Shown in pieces: positions 34,089 to 43,094 of a stretch of DNA of 51,005 bases; within the stretch, counting starts at the first letter, position 1; each line of letters begins with the position of its first letter. Made by a program: the position numbers and the translations under genes. The stretch is from JBAZGG01 sp041653015 (GTDB taxonomy: Bacteria; Bacillota_I; Bacilli_A; RFN20; CAG-826), in assembly GCA_041653015.1 (NCBI GenBank), contig JBAZGG010000008.1, forward strand, positions 1 to 51,005. Direction: 5' to 3'. The notes below the pieces were generated by a model, which saw nothing but the letters and a program-made list of their open reading frames with translations, was not told the origin of the DNA and ran no database searches.

Positions 34089-36932
34089 ATGGATAACAAA
34101 AAAATAGTCATTAAAGGCGCAAGAGAAAATAATCTAAAAAACATCAATCTTGAGTTTCCAAAAGATTCCTTTGTTGTCTTTACTGGACTATCTGGCAGTG
34201 GTAAAACGACGTTGGCGTTCGATACGATTTATACAGAAGGACAAAGACGCTACGTTGAATCGCTCTCTAGTTACGCAAGACAATTTTTAGGCGGAATTGA
34301 AAAACCAGATGTCGATTCTATCGATGGTCTTTCTCCCGCTATCGCTATCGATCAAAAAACAACATCTCACAATCCGCGATCGACCGTTGGAACAGTGACT
34401 GAAATATATGATTATATGCGTCTTTTATTCGCGAGAATTGGCGTACCATATTGCCCCACGCACAACGAGCCTATCGTCGCTTTTTCTCCGTCAAAGATGG
34501 CTGATATTGCGATGTCATATGATGTTGGAACAAAACTGCAGATTCTCTCTCCGATTGCTCGGGCTGAAAAAGGTACGCATAAAGACACTTTTGAAACAAT
34601 TAAAAAACAGGGATTTGAGCGATTGAGAATCGATGGTCTTTTTACGGACATAAACGAAACGAATGAACTCGATAAAAACAAGAAGCACAATATCGACATC
34701 ATTATTGATCGCGTCGTCGTTAAAGAAGAAAACAGAGGAAGAATTTTTGAAGCGATTGAACTCGCTCTTGATCACTCTCATGGTTATGTTATTTTTCTGA
34801 CTGAAAGAGAAGAGAAGTTATTGAGCCAGCATCACACGTGCAAATACTGTGGTTTTTCCGTGCCAAAACTTGAACCTAGATTGTTTTCATTCAACGCTCC
34901 GATGGGCTATTGTCCTGATTGCAAAGGTTTAGGTATAAAAAGAGAAGTGGCGATCGATCTGTTGATTCCAAATGAGAATTATTCAATTAATCAAGGGGCA
35001 ATTCTCTATTTCAAAAATATTGTTGGTACAAAAAATATTGAATGGCAAGAATTCGTGTATTTGTGTGAGCGATATGGTATTGATTTGGATTCGCCTTGGA
35101 GAAAATTATCTGAAGCTCAGCAAAAAATAGCGCTCTATGGCAGCGATAAGCCTTTTAAATATGTGATAACTTCCTCTAGTGGCAACAAAAATAATCGCAA
35201 TGGCTATATTGAAGGGGTGAAAACAAGAATTGAGAGACTCTACTCAGAAACGACAAGCGAATGGATGAGAGAGTACTATGAAAATTTTTTGAGGGATACT
35301 ATTTGTACCTCGTGTCATGGGGCGCGTTTGAATAAAGAAGCCCTATCGGTTAAAGTCGGAGGACTCAATATTTACGAAGTGACCTGTCTATCTATTGAAG
35401 AACTGTTACATTTCATGCAAAAATTGCCATCAAAACTGAGCAATACAGAAAATGAAATCGGTCGACTCGTCATTCAAGAAATCGTTAATAGAGTATCTTT
35501 TCTTTCAGAAGTTGGTTTAAATTATTTAACTCTTTCAAGGATGGCCATGACATTAAGTGGTGGTGAGGCACAAAGGATTAGATTAGCGACCCAAATCGGA
35601 AGTAAACTCTCAGGAGTTTTGTATGTTTTGGATGAACCGAGCATCGGCTTGCACCAACGCGATAATGCTAAATTGATCAGCGCGCTTAAAGAGATGAGAG
35701 ATTTAGGCAATACATTAATCGTTGTCGAACACGATGAAGAAACGATGAGAAGTGCTGATTATATCGTTGATATCGGACCGGGAGCCGGTCTTCATGGAGG
35801 CGAGGTAGTCGCCCAAGGATCTATTGCGGATCTCGAAAAGGTTCCTCAGTCCATCACCGGTCAGTATTTGTCGGGGAAGAAATTTATTCCTATTCCTAAA
35901 AAGAGAAGAAAAGGAAACGGAAAGTTTTTAACGATTTATGGTGCGGAATGTAATAATCTCAAACACATCACTGCAAATTTTCCTCTTGGAGAATTAATCG
36001 TGGTCACCGGCGTTTCTGGTTCGGGTAAATCATCACTTGTCACAGAAACATTATTTAAAGCAGTGCAAAAATATCTATCGCAAGAAGAGACATATCCTGG
36101 CAAGCATGAGCGAATTGAGGGATTGGAATATATCGACAAAGTAATCGATGTCACACAGGAGCCAATCGGTCGGACACCTCGATCAAATCCGGCCACATAT
36201 GTCGGTTTATTCGATGATATACGCACCCTGTTTGCCGAAACTGTGGAAGCTAAAACGAGAGGTTTTGATAAAGGGCGATTCTCATTTAATGTCGTCGGTG
36301 GTAGATGCGAACATTGCCAAGGTGCTGGTGTGACGAGAATTCCGATGAATTTTTTGCCTGATGTCTATGTGAAATGCGAAGAGTGCGAAGGAAAGCGTTA
36401 TAACCAAGAGACTTTGCAAGTGACGTACAAAGGCAAAAATATATATGATGTTTTAGAGATGACTATTGAGAACGCCTTAAGCTTTTTTGAAAACCGCCCC
36501 ATTTTAAAAAGAAAAGTACAAACTCTTTACGATGTTGGATTGGGCTATATTAAACTAGGTCAACAAGCTACTACATTGAGCGGCGGTGAAGCACAAAGAA
36601 TAAAACTCGCTTTTGAACTGCAGAGAAAAGCCACTGGTAAAACACTATATATTCTTGATGAACCGACAACCGGATTGCATACCGACGACGTGGCCAGACT
36701 TTTAAAAGTGCTTCAAAGAATCGTTGATAATGGTGACACGGTTATCGTGATTGAGCATAATCTCGATGTTATAAAAGTAGCAGATCATATCATCGATATC
36801 GGAAAAGAAGGCGGGAATAAGGGCGGTGAGATTATCGCCACTGGAACTCCTGAAGAAATCGCTGAAAATAAGAACTCATATACTGGCGAATTCTTGCAAA
36901 AAATTCTCAAAGATAAATCGAAGTACATCTAG
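34089..36932 (+). CDS. uvrA: Excinuclease ABC subunit A
   Basis: Damage-recognition ATPase of nucleotide excision repair, 947 residues, standard length. Two ABC modules are present: Walker A GLSGSGKTT near residue 33 and GVSGSGKSS near 642, with signatures LSGGEAQRIRLATQIGS and LSGGEAQRIKLAFEL. Zinc-binding pairs occur at CKYCGF/CPDCKG in the first module and CEHCQG/CEECEGKRY in the second. The ribosome site is AGGAGA. uvrB and uvrC are not in the window. A promoterless junction is unlikely downstream, since the next gene has its own -35 and -10. Confidence 0.98.
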   Translation: MDNKKIVIKGARENNLKNINLEFPKDSFVVFTGLSGSGKTTLAFDTIYTEGQRRYVESLSSYARQFLGGIEKPDVDSIDGLSPAIAIDQKTTSHNPRSTVGTVTEIYDYMRLLFARIGVPYCPTHNEPIVAFSPSKMADIAMSYDVGTKLQILSPIARAEKGTHKDTFETIKKQGFERLRIDGLFTDINETNELDKNKKHNIDIIIDRVVVKEENRGRIFEAIELALDHSHGYVIFLTEREEKLLSQHHTCKYCGFSVPKLEPRLFSFNAPMGYCPDCKGLGIKREVAIDLLIPNENYSINQGAILYFKNIVGTKNIEWQEFVYLCERYGIDLDSPWRKLSEAQQKIALYGSDKPFKYVITSSSGNKNNRNGYIEGVKTRIERLYSETTSEWMREYYENFLRDTICTSCHGARLNKEALSVKVGGLNIYEVTCLSIEELLHFMQKLPSKLSNTENEIGRLVIQEIVNRVSFLSEVGLNYLTLSRMAMTLSGGEAQRIRLATQIGSKLSGVLYVLDEPSIGLHQRDNAKLISALKEMRDLGNTLIVVEHDEETMRSADYIVDIGPGAGLHGGEVVAQGSIADLEKVPQSITGQYLSGKKFIPIPKKRRKGNGKFLTIYGAECNNLKHITANFPLGELIVVTGVSGSGKSSLVTETLFKAVQKYLSQEETYPGKHERIEGLEYIDKVIDVTQEPIGRTPRSNPATYVGLFDDIRTLFAETVEAKTRGFDKGRFSFNVVGGRCEHCQGAGVTRIPMNFLPDVYVKCEECEGKRYNQETLQVTYKGKNIYDVLEMTIENALSFFENRPILKRKVQTLYDVGLGYIKLGQQATTLSGGEAQRIKLAFELQRKATGKTLYILDEPTTGLHTDDVARLLKVLQRIVDNGDTVIVIEHNLDVIKVADHIIDIGKEGGNKGGEIIATGTPEEIAENKNSYTGEFLQKILKDKSKYI

Positions 36933-36948
36933 TCGGTCTTATTTACTT

Positions 36949-36976
36949 TTGTCACATTTTGTGCTTTTCTTATATA
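36949..36976 (+). promoter_or_regulatory. Promoter of the YdjC-family gene, near-leaderless
   Basis: TTGTCA (36949-36954), a 16-base spacer and TATATA (36971-36976). The -10 ends 4 bases before the ATG at 36981, so transcription would start on or just after the codon's first base. No ribosome site is present. Confidence 0.5.
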
Positions 36977-36980
36977 GAAA

Positions 36981-37745
36981 ATGAAAACTGAAAATTCGAT
37001 TAAGTATGTTATCAACGCTGATGATTTTGGCGGCTATGACGCTGTCAATTATGCTATCGACGAGTGTTTTGCTAAAGGGTTGATTTCCCAAACGACTTTG
37101 ATGGTGACGTGGGAATGTTACGGTGTTGCAAAATATCTAGCAAAAGAGCATGGTTATTTTGATAAAATCGGTCTTCACGTTTCCTTGACAAGAGGCAAGT
37201 CTTTGACTGAAGACATTAGAAAAGATAAGAAACTTTATTATCCGAACAACTTTTTTTCCACTTATTTGTTTGTTAATAAAAATTGCTTTTTCTTTCTATC
37301 TAGAAAGCGCAAGAAATTGATTAAAGAAGAGATTGACGCTCAAATGGCTTTCTATGTCAAAGAGCAATATTCTTTAATGCACTTTGACAGCCACGGTCAT
37401 CTTCATTCGTTTTATTCATTGTATAGAATATTTATCGAACTCGGATTGAAATATCATTTTCGCAGTGTGCGCATTCCACTTTCGACAGAAAAAGAAAGTT
37501 TTATCGCTAAAATTTTGAAAAATAGAGTTATTAATGCGTATCGTAAGAACTTTGTTGTTGTTGACACCTGTTCTGATATCCAATACTTTATCACCCATAA
37601 GCAAAGCGATTCATTCGAGGTTATGGTACATCCAAATAACAGCACGCTTGCGGATTATGAAAAACTTGCTGCCAAATTATTGACATTGTATGGACAGCCC
37701 GTTTCTTATTCAGAAGTAAATCAGCATACTTTAATTGTAAATTAA
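36981..37745 (+). CDS. YdjC/ChbG-family carbohydrate deacetylase
   Basis: Predicted metal-dependent deacetylase of N-acetylated sugars, 254 residues. The family signature opens the protein (INADDFGGYDAVNYAI), with the metal Asp pair. Other conserved metal-site motifs are GLHVSL, FDSHGHLHSF and VMVHPN near the C-terminus. In ChbG the reaction removes acetyl from chitobiose; the substrate here is unknown. It is 28 bases upstream of lgt, which has its own promoter elements. Translation may be leaderless, since a -10 element lies immediately before the ATG. Confidence 0.88.
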   Translation: MKTENSIKYVINADDFGGYDAVNYAIDECFAKGLISQTTLMVTWECYGVAKYLAKEHGYFDKIGLHVSLTRGKSLTEDIRKDKKLYYPNNFFSTYLFVNKNCFFFLSRKRKKLIKEEIDAQMAFYVKEQYSLMHFDSHGHLHSFYSLYRIFIELGLKYHFRSVRIPLSTEKESFIAKILKNRVINAYRKNFVVVDTCSDIQYFITHKQSDSFEVMVHPNNSTLADYEKLAAKLLTLYGQPVSYSEVNQHTLIVN

Positions 37746-37764
37746 TCGGAATAATGCTATTCTC
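37735..37764 (+). promoter_or_regulatory. Promoter of lgt, near-leaderless
   Basis: TTGTAA (37735-37740), an 18-base spacer and TATTCT (37759-37764), ending 9 bases before the ATG. The expected +1 is about 37771, three bases before the codon. The -35 overlaps the end of the preceding gene. Confidence 0.5.
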
Positions 37765-37773
37765 AAAATCGTT

Positions 37774-39084
37774 ATGGATACAATATTATTTTGGTTAGGT
37801 TTATCTCTGTCGATAATCTCTTTTGGTTTTCTCATTTATTTTCTGACTAAATTTATCAAGGACAGAGCGGCTGTATCGTTCACTAAAAAAGTTTTTTTGC
37901 AATTGCTGATTCCGATAGTTGCTCTCTTTGTTTTTATGCCGATGATATTCATGGGCTGTGCCTTGATGAATCATTGGATTTTGAGCGGCATAGAAATAGC
38001 ATTAATTGTAATAGGTGGAGCCTTTTTCGGCGCATCATTCGGTCTCATTTTTAGCGCCTTTATCTTGCGTTATTATAAAGATAATATCGCTAGCGACAAA
38101 CACAAAAAAATTGTATCGTATTTACTTTTTGGTTCCATTCCATTGCTATTAGTTTCTTTCTTGGTATTTATGGAAGGGATGGCCGCTCATTTTACATATC
38201 CCCTTGCAAACGGATTAAGATTTGCAAGCGATGGTGTGATGTGGACGACATTTCAAAATGGCCATGGTGGTTTCAATATTACTTTTTATGGCGCCATCAT
38301 TGTTATGGGCGCTATTATCGTCTATTTCATCTGCGACCATAAATTTTATACGAAATATCACAAGCATGGGTTACTCGACACATGCTTCTTAATTGCCTTT
38401 CCTATGGGAATAGTTGGCGCGCGATTGTGGTCTTGTCTTGTTTTATACCCTGATCACTATATTGCAAATCCTATCGAAATCTTTTATGTATGGGATGGCG
38501 GTCTAGCCATTATGGGAGGCGCTATTTTAGGCATTGCCACCGGTGTTACTTATATGCTCATTTTTCGAAAATATATTAATCTGCGACTCGCAGTTGATAT
38601 GATCGTACCATGCATTTTAATCGCACAGGCGATTGGTCGATGGGGCAATTTCTTTAATCACGAAATTTATGGCAGTATCACCGACATGTCATCATGGTGG
38701 TTTTTACCGAGTTTTATCCGCAATCAGATGTCGACGGGATTTATTAATGGAAACCCATCTTCAACATCTATGTATGTACCTTTGTTTTTAATTGAATGCT
38801 GCACAAATTTAGTCGGCTATTTTGTAATTACATACGCTATCGGGAAGCCGCTTAAAAAATATCTCGCTCTTGGAGACTTAGGCTGCGCTTATTTTATTTG
38901 GTATGGCACGACTAGAGCGATCATGGAACCGATGCGCTATGGCGATAGTGGACAAGTCGACAAGTTTATTGAGTCTTGGTATTCATCTTTTGCTCTTATC
39001 GCTATTGGTATTATTGGCATCATCGCTTTTCATCTATATGAATATCTGATGAGAAAAAACGGGAAGACAATCAAAGGCGCTTAA
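37774..39084 (+). CDS. lgt: Prolipoprotein diacylglyceryl transferase with N-terminal membrane extension
   Basis: Transfers diacylglycerol to the lipobox Cys of prolipoproteins, the modification needed by the many lipoproteins encoded nearby. It has 436 residues against about 270-290 in typical Lgt. The catalytic core starts near residue 165; IGRWGNFFNHEIYG gives Arg289, Asn292 and Gly300, matching E. coli Arg143, Asn146 and Gly154. The segment WDGGLAIMGGAILG has Met247 where E. coli and Bacillus have His (His103) in HGG. The first 150 residues add about four membrane helices. It stands in the conserved lgt-ppaX-trxB order, with ppaX 3 bases downstream. Confidence 0.93.
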   Translation: MDTILFWLGLSLSIISFGFLIYFLTKFIKDRAAVSFTKKVFLQLLIPIVALFVFMPMIFMGCALMNHWILSGIEIALIVIGGAFFGASFGLIFSAFILRYYKDNIASDKHKKIVSYLLFGSIPLLLVSFLVFMEGMAAHFTYPLANGLRFASDGVMWTTFQNGHGGFNITFYGAIIVMGAIIVYFICDHKFYTKYHKHGLLDTCFLIAFPMGIVGARLWSCLVLYPDHYIANPIEIFYVWDGGLAIMGGAILGIATGVTYMLIFRKYINLRLAVDMIVPCILIAQAIGRWGNFFNHEIYGSITDMSSWWFLPSFIRNQMSTGFINGNPSSTSMYVPLFLIECCTNLVGYFVITYAIGKPLKKYLALGDLGCAYFIWYGTTRAIMEPMRYGDSGQVDKFIESWYSSFALIAIGIIGIIAFHLYEYLMRKNGKTIKGA

Positions 39085-39087
39085 CAG

Positions 39088-39735
39088 ATGTATCAATTAG
39101 TCATTTTTGACATGGATGGCACTCTGCTTGATACCGATAAAATCATAATTTCAACATTTGTTGAATTGTATAAGTTATATAAGCCTGATCAAAAACCCGA
39201 CAAGGAAAGGTTTTTATATTTTTCTGGGCCACCTATTATGGAAACGCTAAAACATGAATTCCCTGATCAGAACACAGAATATATGTTCGAAGAATATCGC
39301 CGGATATCAAATCCCCTTTATGAAAAATATTTACGGGCCTATCCATATGCAAAAGAATTGATTAAAAAGCTCAAAAAACGAAAGATTGACATCGCTATCG
39401 TCACTTCAAAGCATCATGCTCCAGCGATGAATGCTTTGAGAATTTCTCGACTGGAAGATTCTTTTGAGGTTGTCATCGCCTCAGACGATGTCAAAAAAAC
39501 AAAACCAGATCCAGAAGGTATATTTCATGCGATGAAGCGTTTCAATATCGAAAATAAAGAGGATGTGCTATATATTGGAGATAATGAAATAGACTATGTT
39601 TCCGCGGAAAACGCTGGCATCGATTGCGTGCTCGTCATGTGGTCGCCTAGAACCATTGATCAAGACAGAGTTCATCCGAGATACTATCTAGATTCATTCA
39701 AGAACTTCTTTGAGGTAATAAAAAATGGAAAATAA
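39088..39735 (+). CDS. ppaX: HAD-family phosphatase, PpaX-like pyrophosphatase
   Basis: A 215-residue HAD hydrolase. Motif I is FDMDGTLLDTD, motif II is the Thr of AIVTSKHH, the Lys of KKTKPDPEG is motif III, and YIGDNEIDYVSAENAG is motif IV. The cap domain is the small helical type. The name PpaX is given because the gene sits between lgt and trxB, as in Bacillus relatives where PpaX hydrolyses pyrophosphate from HPr(Ser-P) dephosphorylation. hprK is not in the window. Its end overlaps the trxB start by 11 bases. Confidence 0.85.
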   Translation: MYQLVIFDMDGTLLDTDKIIISTFVELYKLYKPDQKPDKERFLYFSGPPIMETLKHEFPDQNTEYMFEEYRRISNPLYEKYLRAYPYAKELIKKLKKRKIDIAIVTSKHHAPAMNALRISRLEDSFEVVIASDDVKKTKPDPEGIFHAMKRFNIENKEDVLYIGDNEIDYVSAENAGIDCVLVMWSPRTIDQDRVHPRYYLDSFKNFFEVIKNGK

Positions 39736-40648
39736 CAGGGATATTGACATTCTTATCATCGGTGCCGGACCGGCGGGTTTAACGGCATCTATCTATGCTT
39801 ACCGCAGCAATTTAAAAACGCTGATTGTCAGTGGTGGCGCCCCCGGAGGAAAAGTGAACGTCGCTAGTAAAATTGCTAATTTTCCAGGATATGCGGAAAT
39901 TGATGGGGCGAGCCTTGCCTTTAAATTTTATGAACAAGTTCACAATATGGGAATTGAAGTGGTTTCCGCTTCTGTTTTGGAAGTGAGAAAAGAAGGCAAA
40001 TCGTTTAGAGTGATCACCGATAATGGCGAATACTTTTCAAAAGCAATTATTGTGGCGACTGGCACATCCAATAAAGCCCTTCTGATCCCTGGAGAAAAAG
40101 AATTTTTGGGCAAAGGTTTGTCTTATTGCGCGACATGCGATGGGTATTTCTTCAAAGGTAGAGATGTCGCTGTTCTTGGAAATAATTCACATGCCTTTGA
40201 AGAGGCATTATTTCTAGCCAATATCGCCAACAAAGTATCGTTAATTTATGCTGAAATACCAACGGCTGAAGAGACGTTGATAAAGAAAGTTCTGGGAACT
40301 AAAAATATTCAGACCTTTAAAGGCTATAAAGCTTTATCGATCAATGGAGAAAATGCGGTTGCTTCTATCACAATTGCAAACGCGCAAAAAGAGAGTATTA
40401 ATGTTCCCGTCTCAGGCGTCTTTCCTTTTATCGGAGAAAAAGCTACGCTCGATTTTTTGCATCTTTTCGAAATTTCTAATAGAAATGGATTTATTATTGT
40501 TAATAATTTGATGGAGACCAACATTTCAGGTGTCTTCGCCGCTGGCGATGTCACTGATTCGCCGCTTCGACAGATCGTCACAGCCGCTTCAAATGGCGCA
40601 GTCGCTGCGACGAGTGCGATCAAATTTGTAAAAGGATTGAAAAAATGA
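39725..40648 (+). CDS. trxB: Thioredoxin reductase-like flavoprotein lacking NADPH-binding motifs
   Basis: A 307-residue FAD disulfide reductase. The FAD motif GAGPAGLTAS is at 13-22, the redox disulfide CATC at 135-138, and the C-terminal FAD motif GVFAAGDV is present. The NADPH-domain motif GGGxxAxEEA is replaced by GNNSHAFEEA (152-161), and the 2'-phosphate-binding HRRxxxR is replaced by YAEIPTA (175 onward). This is the pattern expected for reductases that do not use NADPH, such as the ferredoxin-dependent type described in Clostridium. The start overlaps ppaX by 11 bases; the stop overlaps the following protease start (ATGA). Confidence 0.93.
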   Translation: MENNRDIDILIIGAGPAGLTASIYAYRSNLKTLIVSGGAPGGKVNVASKIANFPGYAEIDGASLAFKFYEQVHNMGIEVVSASVLEVRKEGKSFRVITDNGEYFSKAIIVATGTSNKALLIPGEKEFLGKGLSYCATCDGYFFKGRDVAVLGNNSHAFEEALFLANIANKVSLIYAEIPTAEETLIKKVLGTKNIQTFKGYKALSINGENAVASITIANAQKESINVPVSGVFPFIGEKATLDFLHLFEISNRNGFIIVNNLMETNISGVFAAGDVTDSPLRQIVTAASNGAVAATSAIKFVKGLKK

Positions 40649-42168
40649 AAAAAAATTATGCTCTTATCATATTTGCCCCGCTCACTTTAACGCTCTCTTT
40701 ATCCTCATGCAATTTCACTTTCCCATCATCGAATACTTCTGGAAGCATAACGACCAGCACCAGCCCTTGGGATAGCGAACAGACGAGCGCGATCCAGGGC
40801 GATGGTTATTATAAACCGGCCTCCACTCTTTACAGTTATAATGATGTCGTTCAAAAAAGCCCCTATCCTATTGATAGTGTTGTTTCAGTGGGAGAACAAA
40901 ACATCCTTGTTATCCCTATTAAAATTAGTGGCACAGCAAATGCTACGTCGGCCAACAGAACAAAGATTGAAAAAGCATTTTTTGGAGCAGAAGATGATAC
41001 TGGTTGGCAATCATTACGAACATATTTTTATAATTCGAGTTATGGCAAGTTAATCGTTAATGGCGTCGTCTCAAATTGGTATGACTGTGGCTATACTAGA
41101 TCGCAGCTGTCAACAGACACTAATATGGGAACATTAGTCGATGCCGCCGTGGCTTGGTATAAATCATCTACTAGCACGAATTGCAGCAATTTTGATGTCG
41201 ACAAAAATGGTTGGATCGATTGCGTTTGTCTCATTTATAGCGATTCCACACATACACAGACTGAGTACAATCAAAATAAAACAAATCTATGGGCTTATAC
41301 ATATTGGCAGCAGAACAACAATGCGAGTGTTTCTTCGCCTATGGCTAATACCTATATGTGGGCTAGTTATGATTTTATGAATGAAACGAATTTTATCGAC
41401 ATCGATGCTCATACTTATATTCATGAATTTGGGCACTGTATGGGACTTGATGATTATTATAATTATGACGATAATTCGAGTTATGCCGCCGCCGGTGGGT
41501 TCGATATGCAAGATTTAAACGTTGGCGATCACAATCCATTTTCAAAAATGGCATTGGGATGGATTACTCCATATGTGGTTACTGATAGCACTTCGCTCAC
41601 TATTAGACCAACAGCTACCAGTGGCGATGTGATACTGCTCAATCCGACTTGGAATGGATCTGCATTTGATGAATACATTCTAATGGAGTTATATTCTCCT
41701 GATGGAATGAATCGCTTTGATGCGGAGCACCAAACATATTCTGGCTATCCAAAAGGACCGACTTCGTATGGTGTGAGAATGTATCACATCGATTCGCGTT
41801 TATACAAAGAATCAGCATCGGGTCATGATTTAGATTATATCGGTTACGCTGATTCGATGAGTTCTGGATATTATTATGAAGTTGCAGCGACGAATACCAC
41901 TTCAGGCTCTGAATACGCAACTGAGATCTATGCTGCGAAAGATTTCAAACAAGTCCACATGATTTCCGCCTCTGGAACAAATACTGTCGCCACAGGCAGC
42001 TTTCTTACAAATGCAGATTTGTTTTCTGGCTCTAAAACATTCTCGATGAATTCATTCAAATCATTTTTCGTTCATTCTGGAAAGTTTAACGACAACACGA
42101 CGATGAGTTATGCGATCAGTTTTTCTTCAGCATCGGCTGCTGGAGTAACCATCACATTTTCTAAGTAA
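40645..42168 (+). CDS. M6-family metalloprotease-like lipoprotein (paralog 4)
   Basis: Predicted surface zinc protease, 507 residues. The lipobox is SLSSC near Cys22, followed by a Ser/Thr-rich spacer. The zinc motif HEFGHCMGLDDYY begins at His260. The following block is MQDLNVGDHNPFSK where the other paralogs have MMD. The EF-hand-like loop DVDKNGWID is intact. It starts in the trxB stop by an ATGA overlap, so it is translationally coupled to the lgt-ppaX-trxB cluster, 28 kb from the other three paralogs. Confidence 0.84.
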   Translation: MKKNYALIIFAPLTLTLSLSSCNFTFPSSNTSGSITTSTSPWDSEQTSAIQGDGYYKPASTLYSYNDVVQKSPYPIDSVVSVGEQNILVIPIKISGTANATSANRTKIEKAFFGAEDDTGWQSLRTYFYNSSYGKLIVNGVVSNWYDCGYTRSQLSTDTNMGTLVDAAVAWYKSSTSTNCSNFDVDKNGWIDCVCLIYSDSTHTQTEYNQNKTNLWAYTYWQQNNNASVSSPMANTYMWASYDFMNETNFIDIDAHTYIHEFGHCMGLDDYYNYDDNSSYAAAGGFDMQDLNVGDHNPFSKMALGWITPYVVTDSTSLTIRPTATSGDVILLNPTWNGSAFDEYILMELYSPDGMNRFDAEHQTYSGYPKGPTSYGVRMYHIDSRLYKESASGHDLDYIGYADSMSSGYYYEVAATNTTSGSEYATEIYAAKDFKQVHMISASGTNTVATGSFLTNADLFSGSKTFSMNSFKSFFVHSGKFNDNTTMSYAISFSSASAAGVTITFSK

Positions 42169-42177
42169 TCTTTCGAT

Positions 42178-42204
42178 ACACTTTTAAGTGTGTTATTATT
42201 TTAT
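42178..42204 (+). terminator. Weak terminator after M6 paralog 4
   Basis: ACACTT (42178-42183) pairs with AAGTGT (42186-42191) around TT; the T-rich tail is interrupted by G and A. Confidence 0.4.
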
Positions 42205-42248
42205 TGATAATAATTGTTTTTGTTATTGAAAGTAGGAGGTGCGGACTC

Positions 42249-43094
42249 ATGAAACTGATACTTATCACCGGTGTGTCAGGCGCTGGAAAATCAACTGTTG
42301 TTCAAGCGTTTGAAGAGATGAATTACCGCATTGTTGAGAACGTTCCATTATCCGTTATTCCTAAACTTTTAAAAGCGTTTATCGATGATCCTGTTCAATA
42401 CGAAAGAACTGTGCTAGTCATACCTTTATCCGAGGCCGAGCAGGCTTTTGGAATTATACGAAACACGAAGGAAATCGAATCATTTTTCTTAGCTCTCGAT
42501 GCGACAGAAGCGGAAATTTTGACTCGCTATAAACTCACGAGGCATATCCACCCGCTTCAAGCCAAAGGTTTGTCTTTTGAAGATGCGATTAAAAAAGATC
42601 GCACCGATATCGAAGAAATTCGTCCTATGACAGATTTGTTTCTCGATACTACAGGTTTGTCAACTACGGAATTGAGGCGCAGAATCTTTGTAAATTTCAA
42701 AGGTCTTGAAAAGGAGTTATTGACCGTAACCTTTATTTCTTTTGGATATAAGCACGGAATTCCTAGCGATGCGGAGATAGTGTTTGACACAAGAATCCTC
42801 GACAATCCATATTGGGTGCCAGAATTAAAGAATTTGACAGGCAATGACAGCCGAGTTCAAGACTATGTCATGAAAAGCAAATATGCCGAAGAATTGATCG
42901 ATGGTATCGAAAGTTTTTTGGATAAGTACTTAAAAGTTGTTCAAGATGAAGGAAGAAATTTTTACACGATTGGCATCGGTTGTAGTGGCGGTCAGCATCG
43001 TTCGGTAACGGTTGCGGAGATACTAGCAAAAAGATATGGAAAACAATATTCGACTATCATCATTCACCGCGATTCAGAAAGATTCAAATTTTAA
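42249..43094 (+). CDS. rapZ: RapZ/YvcJ-family nucleotide-binding protein
   Basis: A 281-residue P-loop protein that binds and hydrolyses nucleotides; RapZ is an RNA adaptor in E. coli and YvcJ a GTPase in Bacillus. Walker A GVSGAGKST lies near the start, a central block reads DTTGLSTTELRRRI, and the C-terminal domain carries GCSGGQHRSVTVAE. The start is ATG 42249, 9 bases after AGGAGG (42234-42239). The stop shares a base with the whiA start (TAATG). The usual yvcK gene between rapZ and whiA is absent. Confidence 0.94.
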   Translation: MKLILITGVSGAGKSTVVQAFEEMNYRIVENVPLSVIPKLLKAFIDDPVQYERTVLVIPLSEAEQAFGIIRNTKEIESFFLALDATEAEILTRYKLTRHIHPLQAKGLSFEDAIKKDRTDIEEIRPMTDLFLDTTGLSTTELRRRIFVNFKGLEKELLTVTFISFGYKHGIPSDAEIVFDTRILDNPYWVPELKNLTGNDSRVQDYVMKSKYAEELIDGIESFLDKYLKVVQDEGRNFYTIGIGCSGGQHRSVTVAEILAKRYGKQYSTIIIHRDSERFKF

